A stretch of 64,000 nt of DNA, taken from positions 248,001 through 312,000 of the forward strand of contig NZ_CP158487.1 of the NCBI RefSeq assembly GCF_041006295.1, written 5' to 3'. Below, one piece after another: positions 7,593 through 16,652 of this stretch. This DNA comes from Candidatus Nanosynbacter sp. TM7-074 (GTDB lineage: Bacteria > Patescibacteriota > Saccharimonadia > Saccharimonadales > Saccharimonadaceae). The stretch's first letter is position 1. Every line of letters begins with the position of its first letter. A model generated the notes under the pieces. It searched no databases. It was given only the letters and a program-made list of their open reading frames with translations, and had not been told where the DNA came from. The position numbers and the translations under genes are program-made.

Positions 7593-8174
7593 TTATAACA
7601 GTTTTATGGCGTTTTGGCGAGGAAGCGGTTGTTGGTGGCTATTGTTTTGTAATATCTTAGACGTAATACTTCCAGGACCTTCTTTGAGGCGATGATTAAG
7701 CCAACGGCTGCATGAGCTCTCTATTTTCAAATAGTCAGATATATCGTCTGGACTACTATAGTCAAACTTCCGTATCGACAGATCTCCCATTTCAGCATTA
7801 TTGACGGCTTGAGTATTGTCTGGAAAGTCAGCAATATATATTACCAAAGATTGTTTATCTATGAGTATATAGTAGCGATTTTCAGAATTATATATACAGT
7901 AGTAGTCTTGTTCTAATGTGGGTAGTGCTTCTAGATTAAGTTTTTTTGCAATATTTTCTAAATCTACTATCACCTTGCCGTAATCAGAGATCTGTTTATT
8001 TATTATTTCAGGAAGAGATTTATTTATTTTTCCTGAATACAATTCTAAAATACGCTCGCGCCTTTCTTCTATGGAGGCAATTTCTGGTGTTAATGTTTGT
8101 AGGTCCAACCAAGCTTCTGCGGCCTGCCTGTAGTTTATGTCTGGCTTTGTTAGTGGTGATTCTGGCGATTTCAC
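7593..8174 (-). CDS. Hypothetical protein, 193 residues
   Basis: Not recognised. Soluble, no signal peptide or membrane helix seen. The N-terminal half is predicted helical (residues 10-80); the middle (85-130) looks like alternating beta strands. The start is a GTG codon at 8174; no alternative upstream start is convincing. It sits 9 bp upstream of der on the same strand and may be cotranscribed. Confidence 0.6.
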   Translation of the reverse strand: MKSPESPLTKPDINYRQAAEAWLDLQTLTPEIASIEERRERILELYSGKINKSLPEIINKQISDYGKVIVDLENIAKKLNLEALPTLEQDYYCIYNSENRYYILIDKQSLVIYIADFPDNTQAVNNAEMGDLSIRKFDYSSPDDISDYLKIESSCSRWLNHRLKEGPGSITSKILQNNSHQQPLPRQNAIKLL

Positions 8175-8245
8175 GATAAAATATTCTTTTTATAAATTTA
8201 AATACAGCAGATATTCTACGATGTTTTTTATCAAATGTAAATAGG

Positions 8246-8950
8246 CTAGTTGGAGATTTTCTCTTCCTTCCACTCGCCCCTCTTAAGTTCTCCGAGGGAA
8301 TATTTCCCAAAATCCGTACGATGGAGTTTTTTGACGGTGTAGCCTAGTGCGTCAAATGTGCGGCGGATTTGACGATTGCGCCCTTCGCTCATCTGAACTA
8401 TCCAGCGGTAGTCATCGCCATCATGCTGTCTTTCGAGGGTTAATTGACTGGGTCCGTCTGGTAGCTGCACGCCAAAATCATTAATCATCTGCCGATGGAG
8501 AGGCTGCAGCGGCTTGTCGATTGTAACTAGGTATCGCTTAATCTTATAGAAAGACGGGTGTGTCATGGTATGCGCAAAATCACCGTCATTGGTGAGTAGA
8601 ATTAGGCCAGAGCTGTCTTTATCTAAGCGACCGACGGGCTTGAGGTGATGGAGGTGTTTTGGCAAGAGTTTATAAATTGTTGGAACGCCGCCCTGGGAGG
8701 CACGTGAGCAGAGGTAGCCTGTGGGTTTATGCAGAATAATCAGCTTCTTTGGCTGAATTTCTAAGGATTGACCATCGTAGGTAATCTGATTTGTGCTAGA
8801 AATCTGCTGTCCTAATCTGGCTGGCTGCCCATCAACTATAATCTTCCCTTTCTCGATCAACTCATCAGCCTTACGACGAGAAACACCCAAACTTAGCGCC
8901 ACAAATTTGTTAAGACGCCAAGAATTTTGGTCGTTGTGAGAGTCTGTCAT
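8246..8950 (-). CDS. RsuA/RluB-family pseudouridine synthase
   Basis: A 234-residue rRNA-modifying enzyme with an N-terminal S4 RNA-binding domain (about residues 12-60) and a catalytic domain carrying GRLDKDSSGL, whose D110 is the nucleophilic aspartate. It also has the family segment EGRNRQIRRTFDALG. The target (16S or 23S) cannot be fixed from sequence alone. The start overlaps the stop of the upstream receiver gene by 4 bp (ATGA). Confidence 0.9.
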   Translation of the reverse strand: MTDSHNDQNSWRLNKFVALSLGVSRRKADELIEKGKIIVDGQPARLGQQISSTNQITYDGQSLEIQPKKLIILHKPTGYLCSRASQGGVPTIYKLLPKHLHHLKPVGRLDKDSSGLILLTNDGDFAHTMTHPSFYKIKRYLVTIDKPLQPLHRQMINDFGVQLPDGPSQLTLERQHDGDDYRWIVQMSEGRNRQIRRTFDALGYTVKKLHRTDFGKYSLGELKRGEWKEEKISN

Positions 8951-9903
8951 TGTTCTGGGGTTGTTGATGGAGGTTGTGGTAGCTGTGAGGCTTGTGGTGT
9001 TTGCGTGGGAACGGTCTGTGGTTGGGTTGTTTCGACGCCAACCTGAGTCTCGACAGGTGCCTGGGTGACCTGAGGCGGTGTGACTGGATTAGTTGGCTGT
9101 GCTATTGATGCTGGGTTAGCGTCTAGTTCCCTAGCCATGAGTTGAGAGATATCAATAGAATTTTGCGAACTGTTAGCAGGTAGTGGCTGGATAATCCGGT
9201 CACCTAGTCCAGATGGGCGCGGCGCTGACGAAGAGAAAGGCGCTGTAGGTTGTGGTAATGTCGTTGGCTGTGCTGGCGGTGTCGGCATAGCTACTGGTGT
9301 TGGTTGCTGAATTGGTTGTGGTGCTGGAGTTTGTGGCTGATAGGTTTGCTGTGTTTGCTGCGCAAACTGATTTGCTGTAGGCAGTGTCGGTGTAATAGTT
9401 GGAGCGGTCTGTGGTTGTGGAGACAATGAAGACACGTCAGGTCTAGTTATCGGTTGCGGTGCTGGAGTTTGTGGCTCTGGCGTATGTGTAGTAACTGGCT
9501 GTGAAACTGGTACTGGATTTGTTCCGACGCCAGGCAAATCGCCTAAAGCCTCATGGACTGCCCTGACAACATCTTCAATGCCCACTTGAGATTTAACCAA
9601 ATATCGATCAGCTCCAAGCTGTTCGCCACGTTTTCGCTGGTCCTCTGAAGATAGGGCTGTCATAATGATTACTTTTACGTCTTTCGTTTCTGTTGTTGAG
9701 CGCAGAATGTCTAGCATATCAAAGCCGGAAATCTTCGGCATCATCACGTCACTTAAGATCAGTTGCGGACGTTCTTTGATTGCCATGGCCAGAGCTTCTT
9801 CGCCGTCGCCCGCCGAAACGATATCGTAGCCCTCCGCCAAAAGCCGCACGCCATAAATCTCACGTAAGCTTTTGTCGTCCTCGACCAATAAAATTTTTGT
9901 CAT
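8947..9903 (-). CDS. Response regulator with long Pro/Gln-rich tail
   Basis: 318 residues. A canonical receiver domain (1-125) has the acidic pair D9/D10, phospho-acceptor D52 (LSDVMMPK), T82 and K104. Instead of a DNA-binding output domain it has about 190 residues of low-complexity Pro/Gln/Thr sequence. It follows a histidine kinase gene (9956-11914) that has a similar tail, so the two are the probable pair. Output may be by protein-protein contact; that is inference. A minus-strand TATAGT lies about 8 bp before the ATG. Confidence 0.85.
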   Translation of the reverse strand: MTKILLVEDDKSLREIYGVRLLAEGYDIVSAGDGEEALAMAIKERPQLILSDVMMPKISGFDMLDILRSTTETKDVKVIIMTALSSEDQRKRGEQLGADRYLVKSQVGIEDVVRAVHEALGDLPGVGTNPVPVSQPVTTHTPEPQTPAPQPITRPDVSSLSPQPQTAPTITPTLPTANQFAQQTQQTYQPQTPAPQPIQQPTPVAMPTPPAQPTTLPQPTAPFSSSAPRPSGLGDRIIQPLPANSSQNSIDISQLMARELDANPASIAQPTNPVTPPQVTQAPVETQVGVETTQPQTVPTQTPQASQLPQPPSTTPEQ

Positions 9904-9955
9904 ATACCTATACTATACTGGAGTTTTGACAAAAAATCTATAGTACTTATGGCTA

Positions 9956-11914
9956 TTATTCGCGACCAGGAACTGATAGCTGCTGCCGGTTTCTCTTTAT
10001 CTCTTCTTCAATTTCAGCCAGTGTTGGCTCGGTAGAAGTTTTAGGTGCTTGTGGATTTGTCGTTTGAGGTCCTGGGATGGGTGCAGCCGACACCTGAGCA
10101 GAAACTGCGCTGCTGGTAATGTCTGATGCTTCAACAGTAGATTCTTCCGGCGATTTTTCAGGGGTAATTTCAATATCTTCAGCGGTAGCAGGAGATGGGC
10201 CTGCTTGGTCTGAGGATTCTGCGTTTATGTTCTCCAAGCGCTGAGTAGCTTCCGCGCTACTGACTCGTGGAATTTCTAGGTAGAATGTACTGCCCTCTTT
10301 ATATTTACTCTCAACACGTAAGTTGCCTGACATCGTCTCAGCTAAACGGCGGCTTAAGTACAGCCCTAAGCCAGTACCGCCAATTTCGCGGGTGTCAGAG
10401 TTGTCAACGCGATAAAATTTCTGGAATAAATGCGGAATGTCCTCGGCAGGAATGCCTATGCCGCTATCTTTAACGCTTATAGAGATTTGCTTATCGTTAC
10501 CAGTGATATCTACGGTAACATCTCCAGATGGCGTGTATTTGATGGCATTTTCTATAAGATTACTGGTAACCTCCCTAAAATGGTCAGGGTCAATATTAGC
10601 ATAGAATATTGGCTGTAGCGATTTTTCTTTTCCTTCGTCAATCATGTCTGGAGCAAAGATATAATTTAGCTGCTTTTCGTTGGCTTTTGGCGCTAGTCCT
10701 TCAAAAATTTCTTTTAGGAATTCATTAATATTGATAATCTTTGGATTATTTTTCATTCGGCCGTCTTCTACTTTACTAATGTCAAGCAGATCCTGAAATA
10801 GCCGTCCTAGATGCTGTGCCGACTCGTGGGCTTTAGTTATGAAGTCGCGCGCTTTTTCATCGATATTGGCGGTGGCTGGATTGAGAGCTAATCCCAGATA
10901 TCCTTCAATTGAGGCGACTGGTGTGCGCATCTCGTGGCTGGCGGTAGAGATGAATTCAGCCTGCTCACGTTCTTCAGCCTTTTCTTTGGTAATATCTCGG
11001 AATACCACAATAACCCCTTCTCCGTCTGTACCAACCGGAGAGCTAACTACTGAAACTAGGATTCGTTTTTCAGAACTGGTTAATAGGAAGAATTTATCAC
11101 TGTGGGCTGGTTGATTTTTAGATAAAGATTGAGAGATTGGATTTTCAAGCTCATCAACTTCCTTGCCATCTGAAGCAACCAGTTTCAGAACGCTTTTCCA
11201 GTTAAGCCCAAGTGCGTCACCTTGCTCCCAGCCGATAATTTGTTGAGCTGATGGATTAATTAGTTCAATATTGCCGTCTTTAGAAATAGCCAGAACACCG
11301 TCATTGATAGCATTGATAACTACATCAGACTTACCTTCAACGGCAGAGAGCTTATTCTCTAGGTTAGACACACTATTATCACTCTGCTGACGGCGACCCC
11401 AGAGGATAAGACTAAATATTAGAGGCAGGAACCCAAAAAATATATGTCCAATGATAAACTGCGTATTTATTCCACTCTGGGTGACGAAGGCGATGATTTG
11501 TAAGACTACCAGAAGCGCCATTATGCCTAGAATAGCTATACCAAAGAATCCAGCGAAAATTGCCACAATTATCCACATCGCTAAAAATGGCGAGACGACA
11601 CCACCACTAGTAATGATGGTGACGACGCTTACGATGACGTTTAATAAATATACAAAAATACCGACACTGGTTTCGTGTTTTTTAGGCAACCAGAAACATA
11701 GAATAAGCATAATTAAGCTGCCGATTGCCGCTACTCCAGCTGCTTTGTCAGAGACAGATAATCCTATAGGCAGTTGATAGCCTGTAGGAATAAACCTTGC
11801 CCATGCGTATAACAGAATAATTGTAAAACAACTTAATAGCGCTACTTCACACAACCGCCTTAACCAAAATCTGGAAATTGTGTGAGGCTTACAGCAAATC
11901 CCGCCCTTTTTCAT
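9956..11914 (-). CDS. Membrane sensor histidine kinase with PAS domain
   Basis: 652 residues. The N-terminus has about six membrane helices, then a PAS domain (VVINAINDGVLAISKDG onward), HisKA with the phospho-accepting histidine in ISTASHEMRTPVASIEGY, and HATPase with N-box NLIENAIKYTPSG and G-boxes DSGIGIP and GGTGLGLYLS. About 90 residues of Pro/Ser/Thr-rich tail follow. The frame is open further to 12010, but CATAAT ends 7 bp before the ATG at 11914 and the extension would run into the tRNA-Glu promoter, so 11914 is preferred. It likely signals to the receiver at 8947-9903. Confidence 0.88.
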   Translation of the reverse strand: MKKGGICCKPHTISRFWLRRLCEVALLSCFTIILLYAWARFIPTGYQLPIGLSVSDKAAGVAAIGSLIMLILCFWLPKKHETSVGIFVYLLNVIVSVVTIITSGGVVSPFLAMWIIVAIFAGFFGIAILGIMALLVVLQIIAFVTQSGINTQFIIGHIFFGFLPLIFSLILWGRRQQSDNSVSNLENKLSAVEGKSDVVINAINDGVLAISKDGNIELINPSAQQIIGWEQGDALGLNWKSVLKLVASDGKEVDELENPISQSLSKNQPAHSDKFFLLTSSEKRILVSVVSSPVGTDGEGVIVVFRDITKEKAEEREQAEFISTASHEMRTPVASIEGYLGLALNPATANIDEKARDFITKAHESAQHLGRLFQDLLDISKVEDGRMKNNPKIININEFLKEIFEGLAPKANEKQLNYIFAPDMIDEGKEKSLQPIFYANIDPDHFREVTSNLIENAIKYTPSGDVTVDITGNDKQISISVKDSGIGIPAEDIPHLFQKFYRVDNSDTREIGGTGLGLYLSRRLAETMSGNLRVESKYKEGSTFYLEIPRVSSAEATQRLENINAESSDQAGPSPATAEDIEITPEKSPEESTVEASDITSSAVSAQVSAAPIPGPQTTNPQAPKTSTEPTLAEIEEEIKRNRQQLSVPGRE

Positions 11915-12018
11915 ACCTTTTATTATGGCGAATTTTTGAGAAAATCTCAAGAGTGAACTCTGTAACATGTAAAAAGTAGACATCCGCCCCTTCTTCATGG
12001 TATAATCCATGGAGTTAC

Positions 12019-12093
12019 GGCCCTATCGTCTAGCGGTTAGGACACCAGGTTCTCATCCTGGCAACCCGGGTTCGATTCCCGGTGGGGTCACCA
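12019..12093 (+). tRNA. tRNA-Glu (anticodon CTC)
   Basis: Full cloverleaf: acceptor GGCCCTA/TGGGGTC, anticodon loop TTCTCAT giving CTC, T-arm GGGTTCGATTCCC, encoded CCA at 12091-12093. A TATAAT (12001-12006) lies 12 bp upstream. Confidence 0.95.
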
Positions 12094-12103
12094 AAAATAT
12101 TCT

Positions 12104-12127
12104 GGCGGAGCTTTTTCCGTCTTTTTT
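12104..12127 (+). terminator. Terminator of tRNA-Glu
   Basis: A 6-bp stem, GGCGGA (12104-12109) with TCCGTC (12116-12121), followed by T6. Confidence 0.7.
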
Positions 12128-12129
12128 AT

Positions 12130-12513
12130 TTATGATTTATCATTGTCCATCTGCTTAACGACTTCAATGAGGTTGCGTGGCGTAATGTCGGCTTTAATCA
12201 GATAGCCATCGACGCGACCCATCACAGACTTGCGAGAAGACTCATCTTGCTCGAAATTAGTCATAATCAGCACCTTGCTATTCGGGATTAGGTCGACGTC
12301 ATTATTACGGAGTGAATTTAAAATCTGGTCACCGCGCTGCTCTGGCAACATTAAGTCCAGAATAATGAGATCAAATTGCTGATTACGCGCTGCTACCAGC
12401 CCGTCATTGCCGTCAACCACCCATGTCACATCATAGCCGGCTTTTTGCAGACTTCTGACGTACATTTCGCCAATAAAGCGGTCGTCTTCTACACATAAAA
12501 TTGTCTTTATCAT
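12130..12513 (-). CDS. Single-domain response regulator
   Basis: A 127-residue stand-alone receiver: acidic pair D10/D11, phospho-acceptor D53 (LDLMLPE), and conserved T and K (MTNF, KAD). No output domain. An AGGAGG Shine-Dalgarno sequence precedes the ATG. It follows the kinase gene at 12522-14045 by 8 bp, so the two form a pair in the DUF3048-kinase-receiver operon. Confidence 0.9.
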   Translation of the reverse strand: MIKTILCVEDDRFIGEMYVRSLQKAGYDVTWVVDGNDGLVAARNQQFDLIILDLMLPEQRGDQILNSLRNNDVDLIPNSKVLIMTNFEQDESSRKSVMGRVDGYLIKADITPRNLIEVVKQMDNDKS

Positions 12514-12521
12514 AATTCCTC

Positions 12522-14045
12522 CTAACCCTTGTACATGGCGTGATTTTTTATCCAGCCGCCACCCTTTCGTATCAATTGATTATTTAATTGGCCATCTTCT
12601 AGTAATTTGTCTTTAACTGTGGCGTAAATTGGTAGGGTAAATGAGAAAACTGAGCCTTCATTCTCACGGGAGCGAGCAGTAATCGAACCGCCATGCGATT
12701 CTACGAAAGCCTTGCAAATGTAAAGGCCGATACCAGTGCCGGCTACGGCTTCACGTGATCGATGTGAGCGGTAAAACTTGTGGAATAGATTATTTACAAC
12801 GTTAGCGGGCATTCCAATTCCGTTGTCGGCTACGGATATTTCTACAAAGTCGCCCTTTTTCTCTGCCGAGACGGTCACAGAGCCGCCCTCGAAACTATAT
12901 TTAATAGCGTTATCGATTAGATTACCGATGACTTCCCCGATGCTGCCGTGGTCAGCGGCCACAGTCGGTAAATCTTCTGGAATATTTACGCTAAGCAAGC
13001 GGTGCTGGGTCGAGGCACGTAGCTGCATATCGTCAGAGATTGAGGCGTAAATATTCGAAACGGTATCTTCCAGGAGGTAGACCTTCAGATGATGTCTATC
13101 AAATCGTGCCACATTAAGGATATTGTCGACGTAGCTTGATAGGCGGTTGGCGGACACCGTTAGCCTTTCAAGCAGCTGTTGCTCGTCACCCTGCAGCCGC
13201 CCAGCAAATTCTTCAGTGATAATGTCCAGATAGCCTCGAATGACAGTAATCGGACCGCGAAGCTCATGAGCGGCAAATGATATGAAGTTAAGGTCCTCTT
13301 CTTCTGGTAAATAATTGTCAGACTTATCAATGAGGAAAATAACGGTCTCTGCAGTAGCGCCTTTTTCAAATGAGGCCACGACATCAAAAATGCGCGAATT
13401 TTGTATGATGTCGGGGTTGGTGCTGATACGTCGCCAGCGTCGTTCTGCTTTAATTTTCTCGTTAGAAATCTCGTGGAGCCAGTCAGAAATTGTTGGTTCG
13501 TTGATAAAATCTAACGCCAAAAAATCTTCGCCATTGGAGTTTCGGGAAATAGGCGAGGCAGAATTAGCGAAGATGATTTTCTGATTTTTATCGAGGATGA
13601 TGACGCCGGTGCTGGTTTGGTTGAGGCCCTGAATGAGCGGAGTTTTTAAATTGTCTGTAGATGCGGGCTTTTTTTCTGGTTGATAGTCGCCGTAAATTGC
13701 CTGGAGTGCGGTCTTAAAGCCAGTTTTTTCGTAACGTTTATCGTTGGGTCGGGGCGGAATGTCGGTGGTTAGCTCGCCAATCTTATGAGACAAGGCGGCT
13801 AATATTTTATTAAGCGGAGCGGTGATAATTTTAACGATGGAAATTGAGGATACAATCTGTAAAATCGCTGTTATGAGGACGATGATCCAAAAGTTTAGAT
13901 GAGAAATAGATAATCCTGTGAGATGAAGAGTGGTGGCTAGTCCTAGTATCACGCAGGCATTTGCTAACAATAATACGAGTATGACTTTTTGATAGTAGTA
14001 TTGTTTGTATTCTCTTAGGGTTTTGGATTTTGGGTCTATTGCCAT
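12522..14045 (-). CDS. Membrane sensor histidine kinase
   Basis: 507 residues: two membrane helices (about 22-42 and 52-74), a PAS-like region (140-240), HisKA with H260 in SFAAHELRGPITVIRGY, and HATPase with NLIDNAIKYSFEG, DNGIGMP and GTGIGLYICK. There is little sequence outside the membrane between the helices, suggesting sensing within the membrane or cytoplasm. The start overlaps the end of the DUF3048 gene by 10 bp, so translation is probably coupled. Partner: the receiver at 12130-12513. Confidence 0.9.
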   Translation of the reverse strand: MAIDPKSKTLREYKQYYYQKVILVLLLANACVILGLATTLHLTGLSISHLNFWIIVLITAILQIVSSISIVKIITAPLNKILAALSHKIGELTTDIPPRPNDKRYEKTGFKTALQAIYGDYQPEKKPASTDNLKTPLIQGLNQTSTGVIILDKNQKIIFANSASPISRNSNGEDFLALDFINEPTISDWLHEISNEKIKAERRWRRISTNPDIIQNSRIFDVVASFEKGATAETVIFLIDKSDNYLPEEEDLNFISFAAHELRGPITVIRGYLDIITEEFAGRLQGDEQQLLERLTVSANRLSSYVDNILNVARFDRHHLKVYLLEDTVSNIYASISDDMQLRASTQHRLLSVNIPEDLPTVAADHGSIGEVIGNLIDNAIKYSFEGGSVTVSAEKKGDFVEISVADNGIGMPANVVNNLFHKFYRSHRSREAVAGTGIGLYICKAFVESHGGSITARSRENEGSVFSFTLPIYATVKDKLLEDGQLNNQLIRKGGGWIKNHAMYKG

Positions 14046-15142
14046 GAAACGCCTCCCCTACCTGGGGTGAAAGCAGAAATCCAGGTTTGACCGCGATTTA
14101 AGGCAATGTCTTTTCCGGATTCGTCTGTCAATTTTAATGGAGCGTTGATGTCAGTCTTTGACCAAGTTGCAGCGATGACTGTGCCGTTTTGGAAGACGTA
14201 AGCCTTGCCGCTACCAGTGGTTTTGATGTCCTCATAGCCGTCGGAATTTTGAGCACGAGCCTCAACACTAACTTCTATGGCGACAATAACATTTGGGGAA
14301 ATCTGCCCGTCTTCACGATCAACATGCGGCGTACCGGCCATACTCCTGGCGTAAGAATTTGATTCTTTATGGTAAGTGTATGAGGTGTTGTAGGAGTATC
14401 CGCTGAGGTTTATGGCTATTTTTGTAGCATTTGGTGACTCGGCAGGTTTACCGTCAGCACGGGTGAAACTGGTAAACTCGGATTTAGTATAACCCTTGGT
14501 GCTGTTTAATTGGTCAATTCGTTCTCCAGAAGTGTAGACGTTGTGCGGTGCGTAGCGGTCTCGGGCTCGCCAGTATGAGCCAGCGTTAAAGAATTGGTCA
14601 ATATCGCGGTAGCTGCCGTTTCTGACTTGCGCTAAAGCGTTGGGACTGCCGCCAACGTGGGCGACTGATGCTTGGTATGGTGCTGCCCAGCTGAGGTAAT
14701 ATAGCCTGAGGCTTCTGACAGGTCCGATTAGCGCTGGCTTTTCTCCTTGATATAGGGCTATAAATCTAGTTATGCCGCCCTCTGCTACTGCCTCATAAAC
14801 CACACCAGCTTTTTTCAAGCCAGATTGTGGCCGAGCGGTCGGGCTGTTCTCTATCATCACGCCAGTAACGGGCTGCTTTGTGGCGTTTTCATCAGCTACT
14901 TCTATACCAGTTAGGGGTGAGTAAAACTTTTTTGGTGTAGCTTTTTTCTTTGGTATTTGTAAATCTGTATTGGCAGTCTGCTCATATTTTATGGAATAAA
15001 TAGCAATCAGAAAAACTCCAGTAATAACTACCGCGCTGGAAATTAGCGCAATTGCTAAGATATGTTTTTTCGCCCACTCTTTAAATCGTTTCCAGCGGGG
15101 TTCTTTTTTTCGTCCAGATTTATCTAATTTTTCTATATTCAT
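14036..15142 (-). CDS. DUF3048 (YerB-like) envelope protein
   Basis: A 368-residue protein anchored by one N-terminal membrane helix (about 28-50) with an extracytoplasmic DUF3048 domain. Visible family features are SPLTGIEV, PVTGVMIENSPTARPQSGL, GPVRSLRLYYL and the C-terminal PGRGGVSW. The family is widespread in Gram-positives and Patescibacteria; its biochemical role is unknown. First gene of an operon with a histidine kinase and receiver, which suggests a link to envelope sensing. A TATACT box lies about 10 bp before the ATG. Confidence 0.85.
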   Translation of the reverse strand: MNIEKLDKSGRKKEPRWKRFKEWAKKHILAIALISSAVVITGVFLIAIYSIKYEQTANTDLQIPKKKATPKKFYSPLTGIEVADENATKQPVTGVMIENSPTARPQSGLKKAGVVYEAVAEGGITRFIALYQGEKPALIGPVRSLRLYYLSWAAPYQASVAHVGGSPNALAQVRNGSYRDIDQFFNAGSYWRARDRYAPHNVYTSGERIDQLNSTKGYTKSEFTSFTRADGKPAESPNATKIAINLSGYSYNTSYTYHKESNSYARSMAGTPHVDREDGQISPNVIVAIEVSVEARAQNSDGYEDIKTTGSGKAYVFQNGTVIAATWSKTDINAPLKLTDESGKDIALNRGQTWISAFTPGRGGVSWQ

Positions 15143-15180
15143 GCTTATGCTTAGTATAGCATTTTCGGCGCGTGAATAAA

Positions 15181-16623
15181 CTATTTTTGTAGATAATTAT
15201 CAATTCTTTGCAGAGTTTTTTCCTGACCAATTAGCGCCAGTGTGTCATTCAGCTGTGGACTAAACTGCGCCCAAGTAGTCACAATTCGAACCAGGCTAAA
15301 TAGAATACCGGGTTTTTGGCCTGTCGTTTCTAATAACTCATTCAGGCAATTTTGGATTGATTCTGGCGTCCAGTCGGTTATTTTGGCGAGTTCTTGGCGT
15401 ACTACGCTTAAAAGGTTCTGCCGTTCTTCTTCGGCTAATTTTCGGAGTTGCTTATTGCCAGTAATTAATTCCTCGTTAATTTCAGGCTCGGTGAAGAAAT
15501 AGTTGGTTAATTTTGGTAAATCTTGTAGTATTTTCAAGCGATCCTGCGCCAGGCTTAAGACTTGTTTTTTATACGATTCTTCGACGTTGTTTGATTCTTC
15601 GCCCCAGAAAGTTTCGCATCGATTATAAAGGTTGTCTAAGTCGAGTGAGCGAATCCATTGGCCGTTTAGCCAAATGAGCCGCTGCTCGTCAAAGCGCGCG
15701 CCTGATTTTTGGACACGGTCAAGCGAGAACTTTTCAATCAATTCATCCTTGCTGAAAATCTCTTGTTCAGTGCCGTCATTCCAGCCAAGTTGCGCTAAGA
15801 AATTCAGCATTGCTTCTGGTAATATTCCCTCTTTTTGGTACTCGGTGACACTTTTCGCGCCATCGCGCTTGCCTAACTTCTTGTTGCCGGTCGGCGCCAT
15901 AATGTGTGGCACGTGCGCTAGAATTGGCGGCTCGATTTTCAGTGCTTCATACAAAGATAAATATTTGGGTGTACTGGCGATATATTCTGAGCCGCGAATA
16001 ACATGGGTGATTCTCATCTCAAAATCGTCAATGATATGAGCAAAGTTATATGTCGGCAGCCCGTCTGCCTTGATTAGGATAAAATCGTCAAGCGCCTCTG
16101 GTCCGGCTGACAATTCACCCATGACGGCGTCTTGCCAAGAATATCGCTTAATTTCCGGAACCTTAAAACGGAGTGGCATACCCAGCTGCCATTCTGGTGG
16201 ATTTTCTGGCCGATGGTCGCGGTATAAGAAAGCTCGCTTCTCGGTCTTAGCTTGGTCGCGGAAGGTTTGAACTTGTTCTGGTGTGTACGGATCGGCGTAA
16301 GCTAAGCCTTCATCAATCATTTTCTTAGCCCACTTGAGGTAAATTTCCCGTCGGTTTGTTTGATGATATGGTCCGAAATTGCCAACCTCTTCTGTGCTAT
16401 CGAGACTTGGTCCTTCGTCCCAATCTAGCCCCAGCCAATTTAGAGTTTTTAGAATCAATTCCTCTGCTCCGTCGACAAATCTAGCTTGGTCGGTGTCTTC
16501 GATGCGTAGGATAAAATCACCCTGATGTTTCCGGGCAACAAGATAAGTGTATAGCGCAGTACGAACATTGCCGACGTGAATATAGCCAGTCGGACTTGGC
16601 GCAAAACGAGTTCTAGTAGTCAT
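15181..16623 (-). CDS. gltX: Glutamyl-tRNA synthetase
   Basis: A 480-residue class I synthetase. The HIGH signature is in APSPTGYIHVGNVRTALY and the KMSKS equivalent is KLGKRDGAKSVTEY. The C-terminal helical anticodon-binding domain is complete and length is normal. It may aminoacylate tRNA-Gln as well as tRNA-Glu, as in bacteria lacking GlnRS; this window alone cannot show that. Minus-strand TATAAT ends 6 bp before the ATG (leaderless). Confidence 0.95.
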   Translation of the reverse strand: MTTRTRFAPSPTGYIHVGNVRTALYTYLVARKHQGDFILRIEDTDQARFVDGAEELILKTLNWLGLDWDEGPSLDSTEEVGNFGPYHQTNRREIYLKWAKKMIDEGLAYADPYTPEQVQTFRDQAKTEKRAFLYRDHRPENPPEWQLGMPLRFKVPEIKRYSWQDAVMGELSAGPEALDDFILIKADGLPTYNFAHIIDDFEMRITHVIRGSEYIASTPKYLSLYEALKIEPPILAHVPHIMAPTGNKKLGKRDGAKSVTEYQKEGILPEAMLNFLAQLGWNDGTEQEIFSKDELIEKFSLDRVQKSGARFDEQRLIWLNGQWIRSLDLDNLYNRCETFWGEESNNVEESYKKQVLSLAQDRLKILQDLPKLTNYFFTEPEINEELITGNKQLRKLAEEERQNLLSVVRQELAKITDWTPESIQNCLNELLETTGQKPGILFSLVRIVTTWAQFSPQLNDTLALIGQEKTLQRIDNYLQK

Positions 16624-16652
16624 GAATAAATTATATCACGTTAACTGATATG

